Assembly (NCBI GenBank): GCA_903910495.1
Contig: CAIVZW010000140.1
Span: forward strand, 1-7,033
DNA length: 7,033 bases
From: an uncultured beta proteobacterium
Lineage (GTDB): Bacteria; Pseudomonadota; Gammaproteobacteria; Burkholderiales; Rhodocyclaceae
Direction of reading: 5' to 3'
The notes below the pieces were generated by a model. That model was not told the origin of the DNA, searched no databases, and worked only from the letters and a program-made list of their open reading frames with translations. The position numbers were made by a program, and so were the translations under genes. Shown here in pieces: positions 1-5,998 of the stretch (positions within the stretch are counted from its first letter, which is position 1; each line of letters begins with the position of its first letter).

Positions 1-545
1 AATTGCACCAGCCGCTGCACCTCGGGCTTGAGCCGGTAGCTCAGTTTATCCTTGTCGAAATAGTGGCTACGCACGCTGGCCGGCACGCCGCGAAAGGAAA
101 ATTCATTGTAGCGGGCATGCCGCGCCTTGGCCAGCACCTCGCGGTCGATGTCTCCGCCGACAAAGGCAAACAAGCGCGCAGCGCTCTCGCCATATTTGTC
201 CATCAGTGCCATTACTAGTGAGTAGGGCTCCTCACCCGACGAACAGCCGGCACTCAGGATGCGTACCGGCGCATTCCTTCCCGGGGCTGCTAGAAAACGA
301 GGCGCCAGTCGGTCAACGAGCAGGCGGATCTGTTCGGGTTCGCGAAAAAAATACGTTTCGTTGATGGTGAGCAGATTCACCAACTCCTGAAACTCGGCTT
401 CGTCGCTGCTCAGGCGTGCGTAATAGTCGTCGGGCCGGATTGCCAGCACCGCGCAGCGCTCGATCAGTGCCTGCGCCAGCTTCTCCTCACCATGCCCCTC
501 GACCAACAGGCCGCATCGCGACTTGATCAAAGACTTGATTGGCAT
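1..545 (-). CDS. cheR: CheR-type chemotaxis methyltransferase, 3' part cut by window edge
   Basis: This gene encodes the S-adenosylmethionine-dependent enzyme that methylates glutamates of chemoreceptors during adaptation. The 181 visible residues, read from the minus strand, carry the family landmarks. These are NETYFFRE (residues 62-69), the SAM-binding loop SAGCSSGEEPYSL (98-110) and the GGDID segment (130-134). An N-terminal helical region of about 50 residues comes before the methyltransferase fold, as in other CheR proteins of about 270-290 residues, so roughly 90-110 residues are missing off the left edge. The start is the ATG at 545, seven bases after the cheB stop. The purine-rich GGAGGGGGG at the end of cheB serves as its ribosome site, which implies translational coupling. 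No internal stops or missing motifs were seen. The identification is firm; which receptors it serves, beyond the linked one, is inference. Confidence 0.93.
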   Translation of the reverse strand, partial: MPIKSLIKSRCGLLVEGHGEEKLAQALIERCAVLAIRPDDYYARLSSDEAEFQELVNLLTINETYFFREPEQIRLLVDRLAPRFLAAPGRNAPVRILSAGCSSGEEPYSLVMALMDKYGESAARLFAFVGGDIDREVLAKARHARYNEFSFRGVPASVRSHYFDKDKLSYRLKPEVQRLVQ

Positions 546-551
546 CGGAAC

Positions 552-1610
552 TCATTGCCCCCCCTCCGCTTTCGCAATCTTCGTCATCGCCTGGGCAATG
601 GCTTCAATCGGCAGGATCTTATGAACGTTGCCGGCCTCAATGGCCACACGGTTCATGCCATAAATCACCGAGCTGGCCTCGTCCTGTGCCAGCGTCACGC
701 CACCTTTTTCACGAATTCGCGCGATTCCTCTGGCGCCGTCGCTACTCATGCCGGTGAGAATAATACCAACGGCATGACGGCCAAAGATATCAGCTACGGA
801 GTCAAGCATCACATCGCAATTGGGGTGAAAGACATCCAACGGGGTGCATTCGACCAGTGCCACGCGGTGTGCCGAGGTCAATCGGACATGCTGCTCGGAA
901 GGCGAAATGTAAATGACACCGGCTTGCAGGAAATCACCTTCGGCGGCCAGTCGAACGGGTAGCCTGCACAGGCTGGAGAGCCAGTCGACCATGCCTTGAG
1001 CGAAACCGTCGGAGATGTGCTGAGCAATCAGCACCGGGCAGGGGAAATCGCCTGGCAGCGCTGGCAATATCTGCGCCAGTGCCTGCGGGCCGCCGGTCGA
1101 GCAGGCAATGGCGAAAACGTGCCTATAGCCATGCGATATGGCTTGCCCTGCTGGTGCAGTGGTAACGGGCTGAGTGGGCGCACTCAAGGGTTGCGCTGCA
1201 ACGCTGTGTGGCCGCTGCCGTGTAATCACCGACACTCCCGCCAGCATCCGGACTCGTGCGATAAAGTCGGCCGCTTCAATTGGCGAGTAATCAGGTTTTT
1301 TTACCACTTCGAGTGCGCCACAGCTTAAGGCGACCAGTGCATTTTGTGCGTCCGCCACGCTGCTCACCACGAGGATGGGCACGGCCTTACTGTACATGAT
1401 TTCTTCAATGGCCTGCAATCCGGTCATCACCGGCATTTCAAGATCCATGGTAATCAGGTCAGGCTTCAACTCGCGCGACATGTCAACGGCCTGGCGCCCG
1501 TTGCACGCTTCGCCGATCACTTCAATGTTCTCGTCGCTTTCGAGGAAATCCCGCAGCAGGCCACGTGCGAGGCTGCTATCATCGGAGATAAGCACTCGGA
1601 TCTTGCTCAT
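552..1610 (-). CDS. cheB: CheB chemotaxis protein-glutamate methylesterase/response regulator
   Basis: The product is a 352-residue two-domain cytoplasmic protein of normal CheB length. Residues 1-120 form a receiver domain with the acidic pair D10/D11, the phosphoacceptor D56 in ITMDLEMP, and a conserved lysine in VVKKP (103-105). A linker of about 40 residues, rich in Ala, Pro, Gln and Thr, follows. Residues from about 163 on are the methylesterase domain. Its probable catalytic triad is S171 (ACSTGGP), H198 (AQHIS) and D291 (TGMSSDGA). When phosphorylated by CheA, such proteins demethylate or deamidate receptor glutamates, opposing CheR. The ATG at 1610 lies 11 bases after the receptor stop and cheR begins 7 bases after its own stop, so all three share an operon. 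Both domains look intact and active. Confidence 0.96.
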   Translation of the reverse strand: MSKIRVLISDDSSLARGLLRDFLESDENIEVIGEACNGRQAVDMSRELKPDLITMDLEMPVMTGLQAIEEIMYSKAVPILVVSSVADAQNALVALSCGALEVVKKPDYSPIEAADFIARVRMLAGVSVITRQRPHSVAAQPLSAPTQPVTTAPAGQAISHGYRHVFAIACSTGGPQALAQILPALPGDFPCPVLIAQHISDGFAQGMVDWLSSLCRLPVRLAAEGDFLQAGVIYISPSEQHVRLTSAHRVALVECTPLDVFHPNCDVMLDSVADIFGRHAVGIILTGMSSDGARGIARIREKGGVTLAQDEASSVIYGMNRVAIEAGNVHKILPIEAIAQAMTKIAKAEGGQ

Positions 1611-1621
1611 TGCAGCAGTGC

Positions 1622-3538
1622 TCAGGCCGTGGCGACGAGTTTGAAATGATGTGCCAACGCATCGAGCCGTGATGATAGATCTGACATCTCCTTGCTGACC
1701 TTCGAGATTCGGCTGACCGATTGCGCGGTGTGCGAACTGGCGGTAACGATCTCGCGCAGCGCCACGACGACCTGATTGCTGGCGATTTTCTGTTGCTGAG
1801 TCGATAGCGAAATCTGCTGGGCGGCGCTGCTCGTATGGGTGGCGGTATTGACGATGGCGTCAAGGTGTTCGGCAGTATTGGCGCTGGCTGTCGTGCCGGC
1901 GGCGATCCCTGCGCTGCCTTTTTCCGAGGTGATAACCAGACGGCTGATCGAATCCTGAATTTCGTTGATCTTCGTCTCAATCTCGTGCGTGGAATCGGTC
2001 ACGCTATCGGCTAGACGACGGATTTCGCTCGCCACCACCGAGAAGCGCTTGCCTGCTTCACCCGCGCTGGAAGCTTCAAGCGCAGCGTTGAAGGCGATCA
2101 GTTTGGTCTGGTCGGCCACCGCGTTGATGATCTCCATGACTTTGCTGATCTGTTTGGACTTGCTACCCAGATCGACAATCTCCTGCAGACTGCGCTGGTT
2201 GTCAGCGTGAATGTCGCTCATTCGGCCAAGTACCATCTGCATCGCTTCGGAGCCACGGCGACTGCCATCCAGCGTCTGGTTAGCAATGTCGACAACCGAT
2301 TTTGAATGATCAGCGATCTGGGTAGACGAAGCCGACAGTTCTTCCATGGTCGATGTGATTTCAGCCACCGACGAGGACATTTCGGTCGACGTAGAGGCCT
2401 GCCCCACGACTGCGCTCGAAATTTCCTGCGCCGCGCTGTACACCTGTGCCGCATTGATTCTCACTTCAGCCGCCAGGTCATGCAGCTTACGCCGCATTTC
2501 ACGTGTAGCTCGAGCCAGATCGGCAATTTCATCGCTGCCGTCAAGTGCAATATCAACAGATAGATCACCCAGAGCGATTCGATTCACACCTTCAACCACG
2601 GTATTGATGCGGCTCACCAGGTGGCGTGCAATCAGCATTGCTAGCAGCAAGCCGAAGGCGATGGCAATCACGCCAAGAATGATCGATGTGGTGCGCGCCG
2701 ACGCCAGCATTGCCTGATAGTGGCTGCTGTCCATGGCGATTTCGATGACCCCGATCGGCTTGCCTGAGAAATCATTGATTGCTGCTGCATAAACGGCGTA
2801 GGGGACATCCCTGATTTCGCGCTGATGCAGTTGGGCTTCTCCAGCTAGGGCCTTCTTCAGCAACTCGACAGCAAGCAGTGGCTCCTTACCAAGAGTCGAC
2901 CCAATGGTCTTGAAGCCTTCCTTATCCAGTATGTAAAAGGCCGAATCGACACCATTCAGATTCTTGAAATTTTCGAAGAAGGGCTGGCCGAAACTCATTC
3001 CAAATTCGACAGAACCAAGATGCTTGCCGTTGTACATGACCGGCACCATGCCGCGCACACCAATACCGCCAACGCCGACCTCAAGCCCACGTGTCGGTTT
3101 CTGATTATTGTTGGTTTCGATCACCGTGTGACGGAATGAAGACAGGTCATCACCGAACTTATTCGGTATATGCATACGGAGGAATGAGGTGGCTGGTGGT
3201 GTGTGAAACTGGAACTGCTCGAATCCATACTCGGCGGCCAGCTGCTTGTAGCCCGGCACGAATAGTTCGCTCAGCGCCTTGCGATCTCCTGTGCTGAATT
3301 TTTCTTGTACCAGCGGGATATTGGCAACCACCGCACTCAGCGACTCGGCCACCCGGCTTTCGGCGGCAATGGCACTTTTGATTGCCTTGAAATGCGCGTC
3401 GAGCGCGCTACGCTCAGCCTCACGGATCAGGCTGCTCATGCTGAGCAGGTTGGTGAACGTCAGTGCTGCGCTGACTATGCCGATGGCGGCACCCAAGGCC
3501 AGCATGATCTTGGCCCAGAGACGTAGGTTTTTAAACAT
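1622..3538 (-). CDS. Methyl-accepting chemotaxis protein with periplasmic Cache-type sensor
   Basis: This is a membrane chemoreceptor of about 638 residues. It has a short cytoplasmic start, TM1 (about 12-34), a periplasmic region of about 250 residues, TM2 (about 285-307), a HAMP linker to about 358 and a long helical signalling domain. (Residue numbers are counted from the upstream GTG at 3544.) The periplasmic part has the pattern LRMHIPNKFGDDLSSFR (122-138), then GLEVGVGGIGVRGMVPV and GSVEFGMSF, which fits the dCache_3 class by recall. The hairpin tip lies near 475-505, in DQTKLIAFNAALEASSAGE. Its QTK replaces the common QTN, and ASSAGE replaces AARAGE. There is no C-terminal CheR-docking pentapeptide; the protein ends HHFKLVATA. 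I prefer the ATG at 3538 because AAAGGG sits five bases upstream; the GTG at 3544 would overlap that ribosome site. It is the first gene of the receptor-cheB-cheR operon. The ligand cannot be told. Confidence 0.94.
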   Translation of the reverse strand: MFKNLRLWAKIMLALGAAIGIVSAALTFTNLLSMSSLIREAERSALDAHFKAIKSAIAAESRVAESLSAVVANIPLVQEKFSTGDRKALSELFVPGYKQLAAEYGFEQFQFHTPPATSFLRMHIPNKFGDDLSSFRHTVIETNNNQKPTRGLEVGVGGIGVRGMVPVMYNGKHLGSVEFGMSFGQPFFENFKNLNGVDSAFYILDKEGFKTIGSTLGKEPLLAVELLKKALAGEAQLHQREIRDVPYAVYAAAINDFSGKPIGVIEIAMDSSHYQAMLASARTTSIILGVIAIAFGLLLAMLIARHLVSRINTVVEGVNRIALGDLSVDIALDGSDEIADLARATREMRRKLHDLAAEVRINAAQVYSAAQEISSAVVGQASTSTEMSSSVAEITSTMEELSASSTQIADHSKSVVDIANQTLDGSRRGSEAMQMVLGRMSDIHADNQRSLQEIVDLGSKSKQISKVMEIINAVADQTKLIAFNAALEASSAGEAGKRFSVVASEIRRLADSVTDSTHEIETKINEIQDSISRLVITSEKGSAGIAAGTTASANTAEHLDAIVNTATHTSSAAQQISLSTQQQKIASNQVVVALREIVTASSHTAQSVSRISKVSKEMSDLSSRLDALAHHFKLVATA

Positions 3539-3543
3539 TAGCA

Positions 3544-3549
3544 CCCTTT
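3544..3549 (-). promoter_or_regulatory. Shine-Dalgarno sequence of the chemoreceptor gene
   Basis: On the minus strand AAAGGG lies five bases before the ATG at 3538. It decides the start over the in-frame GTG at 3544, which overlaps it. The putative insertion-sequence end begins two bases further upstream. Confidence 0.6.
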
Positions 3550-3550
3550 A

Positions 3551-3577
3551 TGTACAGCGCCCGGTTTCCTGGACACA
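3551..3577 (-). repeat. Putative terminal inverted repeat of an IS3-type element (transposase 3' end)
   Basis: Read on the plus strand, this stretch begins TGTACAGCGCCCGG and continues into TTTCCTGGACACA. It lies just outside the stop codon of an IS3-like transposase fragment (3586) and has the TG...CA terminal form usual for IS3-family ends. No matching repeat was found by eye further right, consistent with a truncated element. The exact tip (3551) is inferred from the TG dinucleotide, not from a matched partner end. Confidence 0.45.
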
Positions 3578-3585
3578 TTTTAGCG

Positions 3586-3755
3586 TTAAGCCGCCTTTAG
3601 CACATCGTTGACGGCCTGCCAATCACGTCGAGCTTGGCGTGGGCTTTTGAAGCCGTTTTTCTCCACGAGCCACTGGTCATTGTATCGTTCAACGAATTCC
3701 CCCACGGCTTGTCGGACGTCTTCCAGGGAGTGGAAAATCCGGCCGTAGAACCGTA
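3586..3755 (-). pseudogene. IS3-family transposase (integrase core) C-terminal fragment
   Basis: About 55 residues survive, from YGRIFHSLEDVRQAV through FVERYNDQWLVEKNGFKSPRQARRDW to the stop at 3586. This is the typical C-terminal end of a DDE/rve-type IS3 transposase: a segment around the last catalytic helix, then the ERYN...WL.EKNG..SP.QAR tail. The catalytic residues and the first open reading frame of the element are absent. Although the frame stays open to an ATG at 3945, the residues before about 66 of that frame do not resemble transposase. They are the complement of a plus-strand umuC fragment, so the element was cut near 3750. The fragment cannot move by itself. Assignment to a specific IS subgroup is not possible from this length. 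Confidence 0.72.
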
Positions 3756-3914
3756 GTATTGCCAAGGCGCGAGCATGGCCTTGGCCCCGCCCACGTCCCA
3801 TATCTCGGAGATCCTGCGCAGGGACGAAAAGCTCTGGAGCGCATATTCTGGCTTGGGTTCCGTTGCAAAATGGTAGGGGTGATGCTCTCAGGTATTGAAC
3901 CGGCCACACAGCTT
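3736..3914 (+). pseudogene. UmuC-like Y-family DNA polymerase fragment, copy A (C-terminal part)
   Basis: This remnant covers the little-finger/C-terminal part of a UmuC-type translesion polymerase. One plus frame reads NPAVEP, a TAG stop at 3754, then YCQGASMALAPPTSHISEIL up to about 3819. After a frameshift near 3820-3828 the match continues as RKALERIFWLGFRCKMVGVMLSGIEPATQ (3825-3911). This follows the UmuC pattern of PQY..S...L..PT.DT.EI, then AL.RIF..G.RY.KAGVML..+.PA. One stop plus one frameshift make it dead. Its left edge touches the IS3 transposase remnant, so the exact breakpoint between 3736 and 3755 is uncertain. The match is from memory of E. coli UmuC and relatives; I am fairly sure of the 3825-3911 part and less sure of the earlier part. 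Confidence 0.62.
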
Positions 3915-3969
3915 GCCATTTTGAAAAGTACTCACGGGTGGACATGAGGGCGATTAACCCCTCCTATCG

Positions 3970-4370
3970 TCACAGCTCCATCAATGAAACGACCACCCTA
4001 TTTCGTTCCTGCTTTTTAGCCTGATAGAGATGCGCGTCGGCAGCTCGGACGAGAGCCTCGGGTCGTCCCCCTCGCGCCGGCTTGAAGGTAGCGACCCCAA
4101 CGCTCACAGCCACTACGTCCGCAGTCGGGCTTTTACCATGTGGCATAGCCAACCCCCTGACGGCGCAACACAGCCTTTCTCACACAGCCTTTCTGAGACG
4201 TCTAACGCATTGCTCGTGGTGAGCTCAGGCAGGATGACTGCGAACTCCTCGCCCCCATAGCGCGAGGCGAATTCACAGGACTGCCTGATACTCGCGACGA
4301 GGGCCTGGGCGACACGGCGGAGACAGTCGTCGCCGTGCACATGGTCTAGATGGTCAATGTCCCTTCCATT
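3970..4370 (-). pseudogene. Diguanylate cyclase (GGDEF domain) remnant, frameshifted
   Basis: The remnant is most of a GGDEF domain, which would make cyclic-di-GMP from two GTP. Starting near 4365, one frame gives DIDHLDHVHGDDCLRRVAQAL, then the active-site signature RYGGEEFAVILPE (GGEEF at 4256-4242) and ALDVSERLC. The match then moves to another frame: AMPHGKSPTADVVAVSVGVATFKPARGG and ALVRAADAHLYQAKKQERNRV, ending at the stop at 3970. The break coincides with a 14-base tandem duplication at 4168-4195; taking out one unit joins the halves into SERLCCAVRGLAMPHGKSPT. The front is also eroded: the usual D.D.FK..ND..GH segment is shortened and the DPLTGL.NRR start is missing, as is any sensory domain. 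It is inactive as it stands. Confidence 0.8.
4168..4195. repeat. 14-base tandem duplication that shifts the GGDEF frame
   Basis: ACACAGCCTTTCTC is followed directly by ACACAGCCTTTCTG, so 13 of 14 positions agree. As 14 is not a multiple of three, it breaks the minus-strand diguanylate cyclase frame. Deleting one copy restores a continuous, family-like reading across the site. Confidence 0.85.
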
Positions 4371-4475
4371 ACGATTGACAAACGCGACGATCGACCAGTA
4401 CATTACCAATAACGTTTCCCGTGGAACAGCCGCTGGGCGCTTTCGGGGTGATAGAGGGCGAGCTGGTCGGCATAA

Positions 4476-4726
4476 TCGGTCACCAAGATCGAGGAGATGC
4501 GCGAAGCTTTGGCGGTATACACCTCCCGTGCCGCTGAACGGCTCCATAACGCCCGTATGGTTGGAGTCACCTTGTGGGTCCAGACCATCAACTTAACCGA
4601 AGGCGAGCCCCGGTACGCCAATTCGGCCTTTAGTGCATTAACCAGGGCCTCGGAGCATACCGGGGAAATTTTCCAGGTTGCACCATGCAGGGATTTGAGC
4701 GGATTTTTCGGAAGAGGTATTCACCT
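4476..4726 (+). pseudogene. UmuC-like Y-family DNA polymerase fragment, copy B (little-finger region)
   Basis: From 4476 the plus strand reads SVTKIEEMREALAVYTSRAAERL, then a strand with WVQTINLTEGEPRYANSAF and SEHTGEIFQVA up to 4682. This aligns by eye with the E. coli UmuC stretch RVTTYEAMRQAICQYAARAAEKL and the following ...TSPF...EPYYGN...PTQDTRDI. A frameshift follows; from 4685 another frame gives GFERIFRKRYSP, the counterpart of AL.RIW..G.RY. Neither the catalytic palm domain upstream nor an intact C-terminus is present, and a stop (TAA at 4473) lies just before the match. It covers part of the same protein region as copy A but with different residues, so the two come from different umuC genes or from long-diverged copies. 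It is not functional. Confidence 0.65.
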
Positions 4727-4779
4727 GCGGTTTGCCCTGTGTGAGGCCGCCAGTGGCGTAGGATCGGTCCTCCCCTAGC

Positions 4780-5005
4780 CGACTCCCGTGCCGCATTCCC
4801 AAGGTTCAAAGACTGTCTCCGCATGACCACCGGCAAAAATCCAACGAACAGTGAAATCTTCTCCAACGCCCATGGAGCAAAGCTGCTTGGATGTTAACAT
4901 GGTGGATCGACTAGCTTTATGTAGCTAAAAATATTGTTATACTCTATAAAATTATGGATCCCGATAGCAGTAAATGTGTAACTCAACACAATCTCCGAGT
5001 CAACA
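4780..5005. other. Gene-free, increasingly AT-rich stretch before the TetR gene
   Basis: No convincing coding signal was found on either strand. GC content falls visibly after about 4890. The stretch contains a perfect palindrome, ATGTTAACAT (4891-4900), and an inverted repeat TAGCT/AGCTA with a six-base spacer (4912-4927). The -10-like hexamers TATACT (4938-4943) and TATAAA (4945-4950) follow. Confidence 0.6.
4915..4950 (+). promoter_or_regulatory. Candidate promoter of the TetR-family gene
   Basis: TATACT at 4938-4943 is a good -10 match, with TATAAA at 4945 as an alternative. The -35 position at 17-base spacing reads CTTTAT, which is weak. The inverted repeat TAGCT/AGCTA at 4912-4927 overlaps that -35 region and could be an operator for autoregulation. 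It shares only the ACTA half-site core with the stronger operator at 5895-5916. Confidence 0.4.
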
Positions 5006-5683
5006 TTGAAGAAAAGCTCACCTCAGAAGCCCGTCCTTGAGCGTGGACGCCGAACCCTCATCGATTTCGCCTCGCCTACTGTGGCCCGCATCTTAGATGC
5101 GGCAGAATCCATGTTCGCCGAAAACTGCTACGCCGGCACGTGCATGGACGAAATCGCCGCGATCGCCGGGGTCAACAAGGCCACGATCTATTACCACATT
5201 GGCGGCAAGAGAAAACTCTACAACGTCGTGCTGACCCGTCACTTCTCCCATTTTGCCGACCGCCTGGAGCGTGAACTGGCCGACTGTGACGACCCTGTGG
5301 CGGGCCTTCGCGGGGTCGTACGCATCCATGCCGATGAATTCGCCCGCAACAGCAACGCCCCACGCACCCTCGCACACGAACTGGCCGGTGGCTCCCGGAA
5401 CACTACCCCGGAACTGGCCGCAACCTATGCACGCATCCACGGCGTCACCGCCCGATTCGTCGAACAGGGCGTGGACACGGGCCGTCTGCGCGATGTCAAC
5501 CCGGCCGTACTCCAGGTCGTCCTGGCCGGCGTGCTGCTGGTCAATACCATCAACGCCCCGTTTCGAAGTCAGCTCGCTACAACCATCGACGCCGGCCAAC
5601 CACCCATGCCCACCCTGCTCGATATGGCCGCGTTTCTGGAAGACGTCGTCATCAACGCCTTGACGATACCGCTGCACGACTGA
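5006..5683 (+). CDS. TetR/AcrR-family transcriptional repressor
   Basis: The 225-residue protein has the TetR layout: an N-terminal DNA-binding domain and a helical ligand-binding and dimerisation domain. Residues 24-79 hold the three-helix DNA-binding unit: VARILDAAESMFAENCYAGTCM, then DEIAAIAGVNKATIYYHIGGKRKLYNVVL. The helix-turn-helix lies at about 48-67, with the family's hallmark ATIYYH in the recognition helix. The C-terminal 140 residues are divergent, as usual, so the ligand cannot be predicted. The start is a TTG at 5006: the frame is closed by TAA at 4979, no ATG or GTG lies between, and the next ATG (5111) would remove the first DNA-binding helix. The ribosome site is poor (GAG at 4997). 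It lies in the same direction as the downstream decarboxylase, 315 bases away, and probably controls it through the operator at 5895-5916. That link is inferred from position. Confidence 0.9.
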   Translation: MKKSSPQKPVLERGRRTLIDFASPTVARILDAAESMFAENCYAGTCMDEIAAIAGVNKATIYYHIGGKRKLYNVVLTRHFSHFADRLERELADCDDPVAGLRGVVRIHADEFARNSNAPRTLAHELAGGSRNTTPELAATYARIHGVTARFVEQGVDTGRLRDVNPAVLQVVLAGVLLVNTINAPFRSQLATTIDAGQPPMPTLLDMAAFLEDVVINALTIPLHD

Positions 5684-5891
5684 ACCGGCAGGAAGCGAGA
5701 AGGCAGAAAGAATGCTCCGGCGGCAGGGGGGGACGTGCCGGACATGCTCGAATTTTTTACCGGAATCTGGTTTTTGACGAAAACTCGCCCGAATCCCATC
5801 CTTGCGGTCCCCCTATTGCCCTTTTTCACCCCCCACCATTACGCCCATCGTGACGGTTGTGCACTATTTCGAGGATCGCGCCTGGACTCCC

Positions 5892-5922
5892 TTGACACTA
5901 ACTATCCGGTTAGTGTTATGAT
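5892..5922 (+). promoter_or_regulatory. Sigma70-like promoter of the UbiD-family gene
   Basis: A perfect TTGACA (-35, 5892-5897) and TATGAT (-10, 5917-5922; five of six matches) are 19 bases apart. TG at 5914-5915 gives an extended -10. The long spacer is partly offset by the extended -10; TTATGA at 5916 would give 18. It lies about 76 bases before the decarboxylase start. Confidence 0.72.
5895..5916. promoter_or_regulatory. Perfect inverted repeat, probable TetR-family operator
   Basis: ACACTAAC (5895-5902), six bases (TATCCG) and GTTAGTGT (5909-5916) form a perfect 8+8 inverted repeat. It overlaps the last three bases of the -35 box and fills the spacer up to the -10. TetR-family dimers usually bind sites of this size, and binding here would block RNA polymerase. 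The TetR gene just upstream is the natural candidate. Confidence 0.78.
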
Positions 5923-5987
5923 ATCCCCCAAGCAGCCGCGCCCGCCTTGGGCGCCCGACCACCCCCAGACGCCGCCTGGCCCGTTCC

Positions 5988-5994
5988 GGAGAAG
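5988..5994 (+). promoter_or_regulatory. Ribosome binding site of the UbiD-family gene
   Basis: GGAGAAG ends four bases before the ATG at 5999, with its GGAG core at a normal distance. This supports that start. Confidence 0.65.
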
Positions 5995-5998
5995 ACGC

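Larger units (their letters stand above)
5684..5998 (+). promoter_or_regulatory. Intergenic control region between the TetR gene and the UbiD-family gene
   Basis: This 315-base stretch has no gene on the plus strand. It contains the promoter and operator near 5892-5922, then a C-rich leader of about 70 bases. In that leader GCGCCC (5938-5943) and GGGCGC (5949-5954) can form a six-pair hairpin with a GCCTT loop. The leader ends in the ribosome site at 5988. The first 200 bases show nothing clear. Confidence 0.6.

Noticed and set aside
492..962. 156-codon plus-strand frame over cheB and the start of cheR
   Set aside because: Antisense shadow of clearly real genes.
1579..1980. 133-codon minus-strand frame in the chemoreceptor region
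   Set aside because: Out-of-frame shadow with Arg/Ser/Pro-rich sequence; the receptor frame explains the DNA.
3542..3544. GTG as start of the chemoreceptor
   Set aside because: It overlaps the best ribosome site (AAAGGG), which is well spaced from the ATG at 3538.
3751..3945. N-terminal half of the 119-codon minus-strand frame as part of the transposase
   Set aside because: Only the last 55 or so residues resemble a transposase; the first 60 are the complement of the umuC copy A fragment.
4403..4621. Minus-strand frame with VTDYADQLALYHPESAQRL
   Set aside because: Mostly the complement of umuC copy B, with no family I recognise; the tail 4403-4475 remains unexplained but is too short to call.
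5716..5758. Terminator after the TetR gene: TCCGGC/GCCGGA with a later run of six T
   Set aside because: The loop is 15 bases long and the T-run begins ten bases after the stem, so it is not a good intrinsic terminator.
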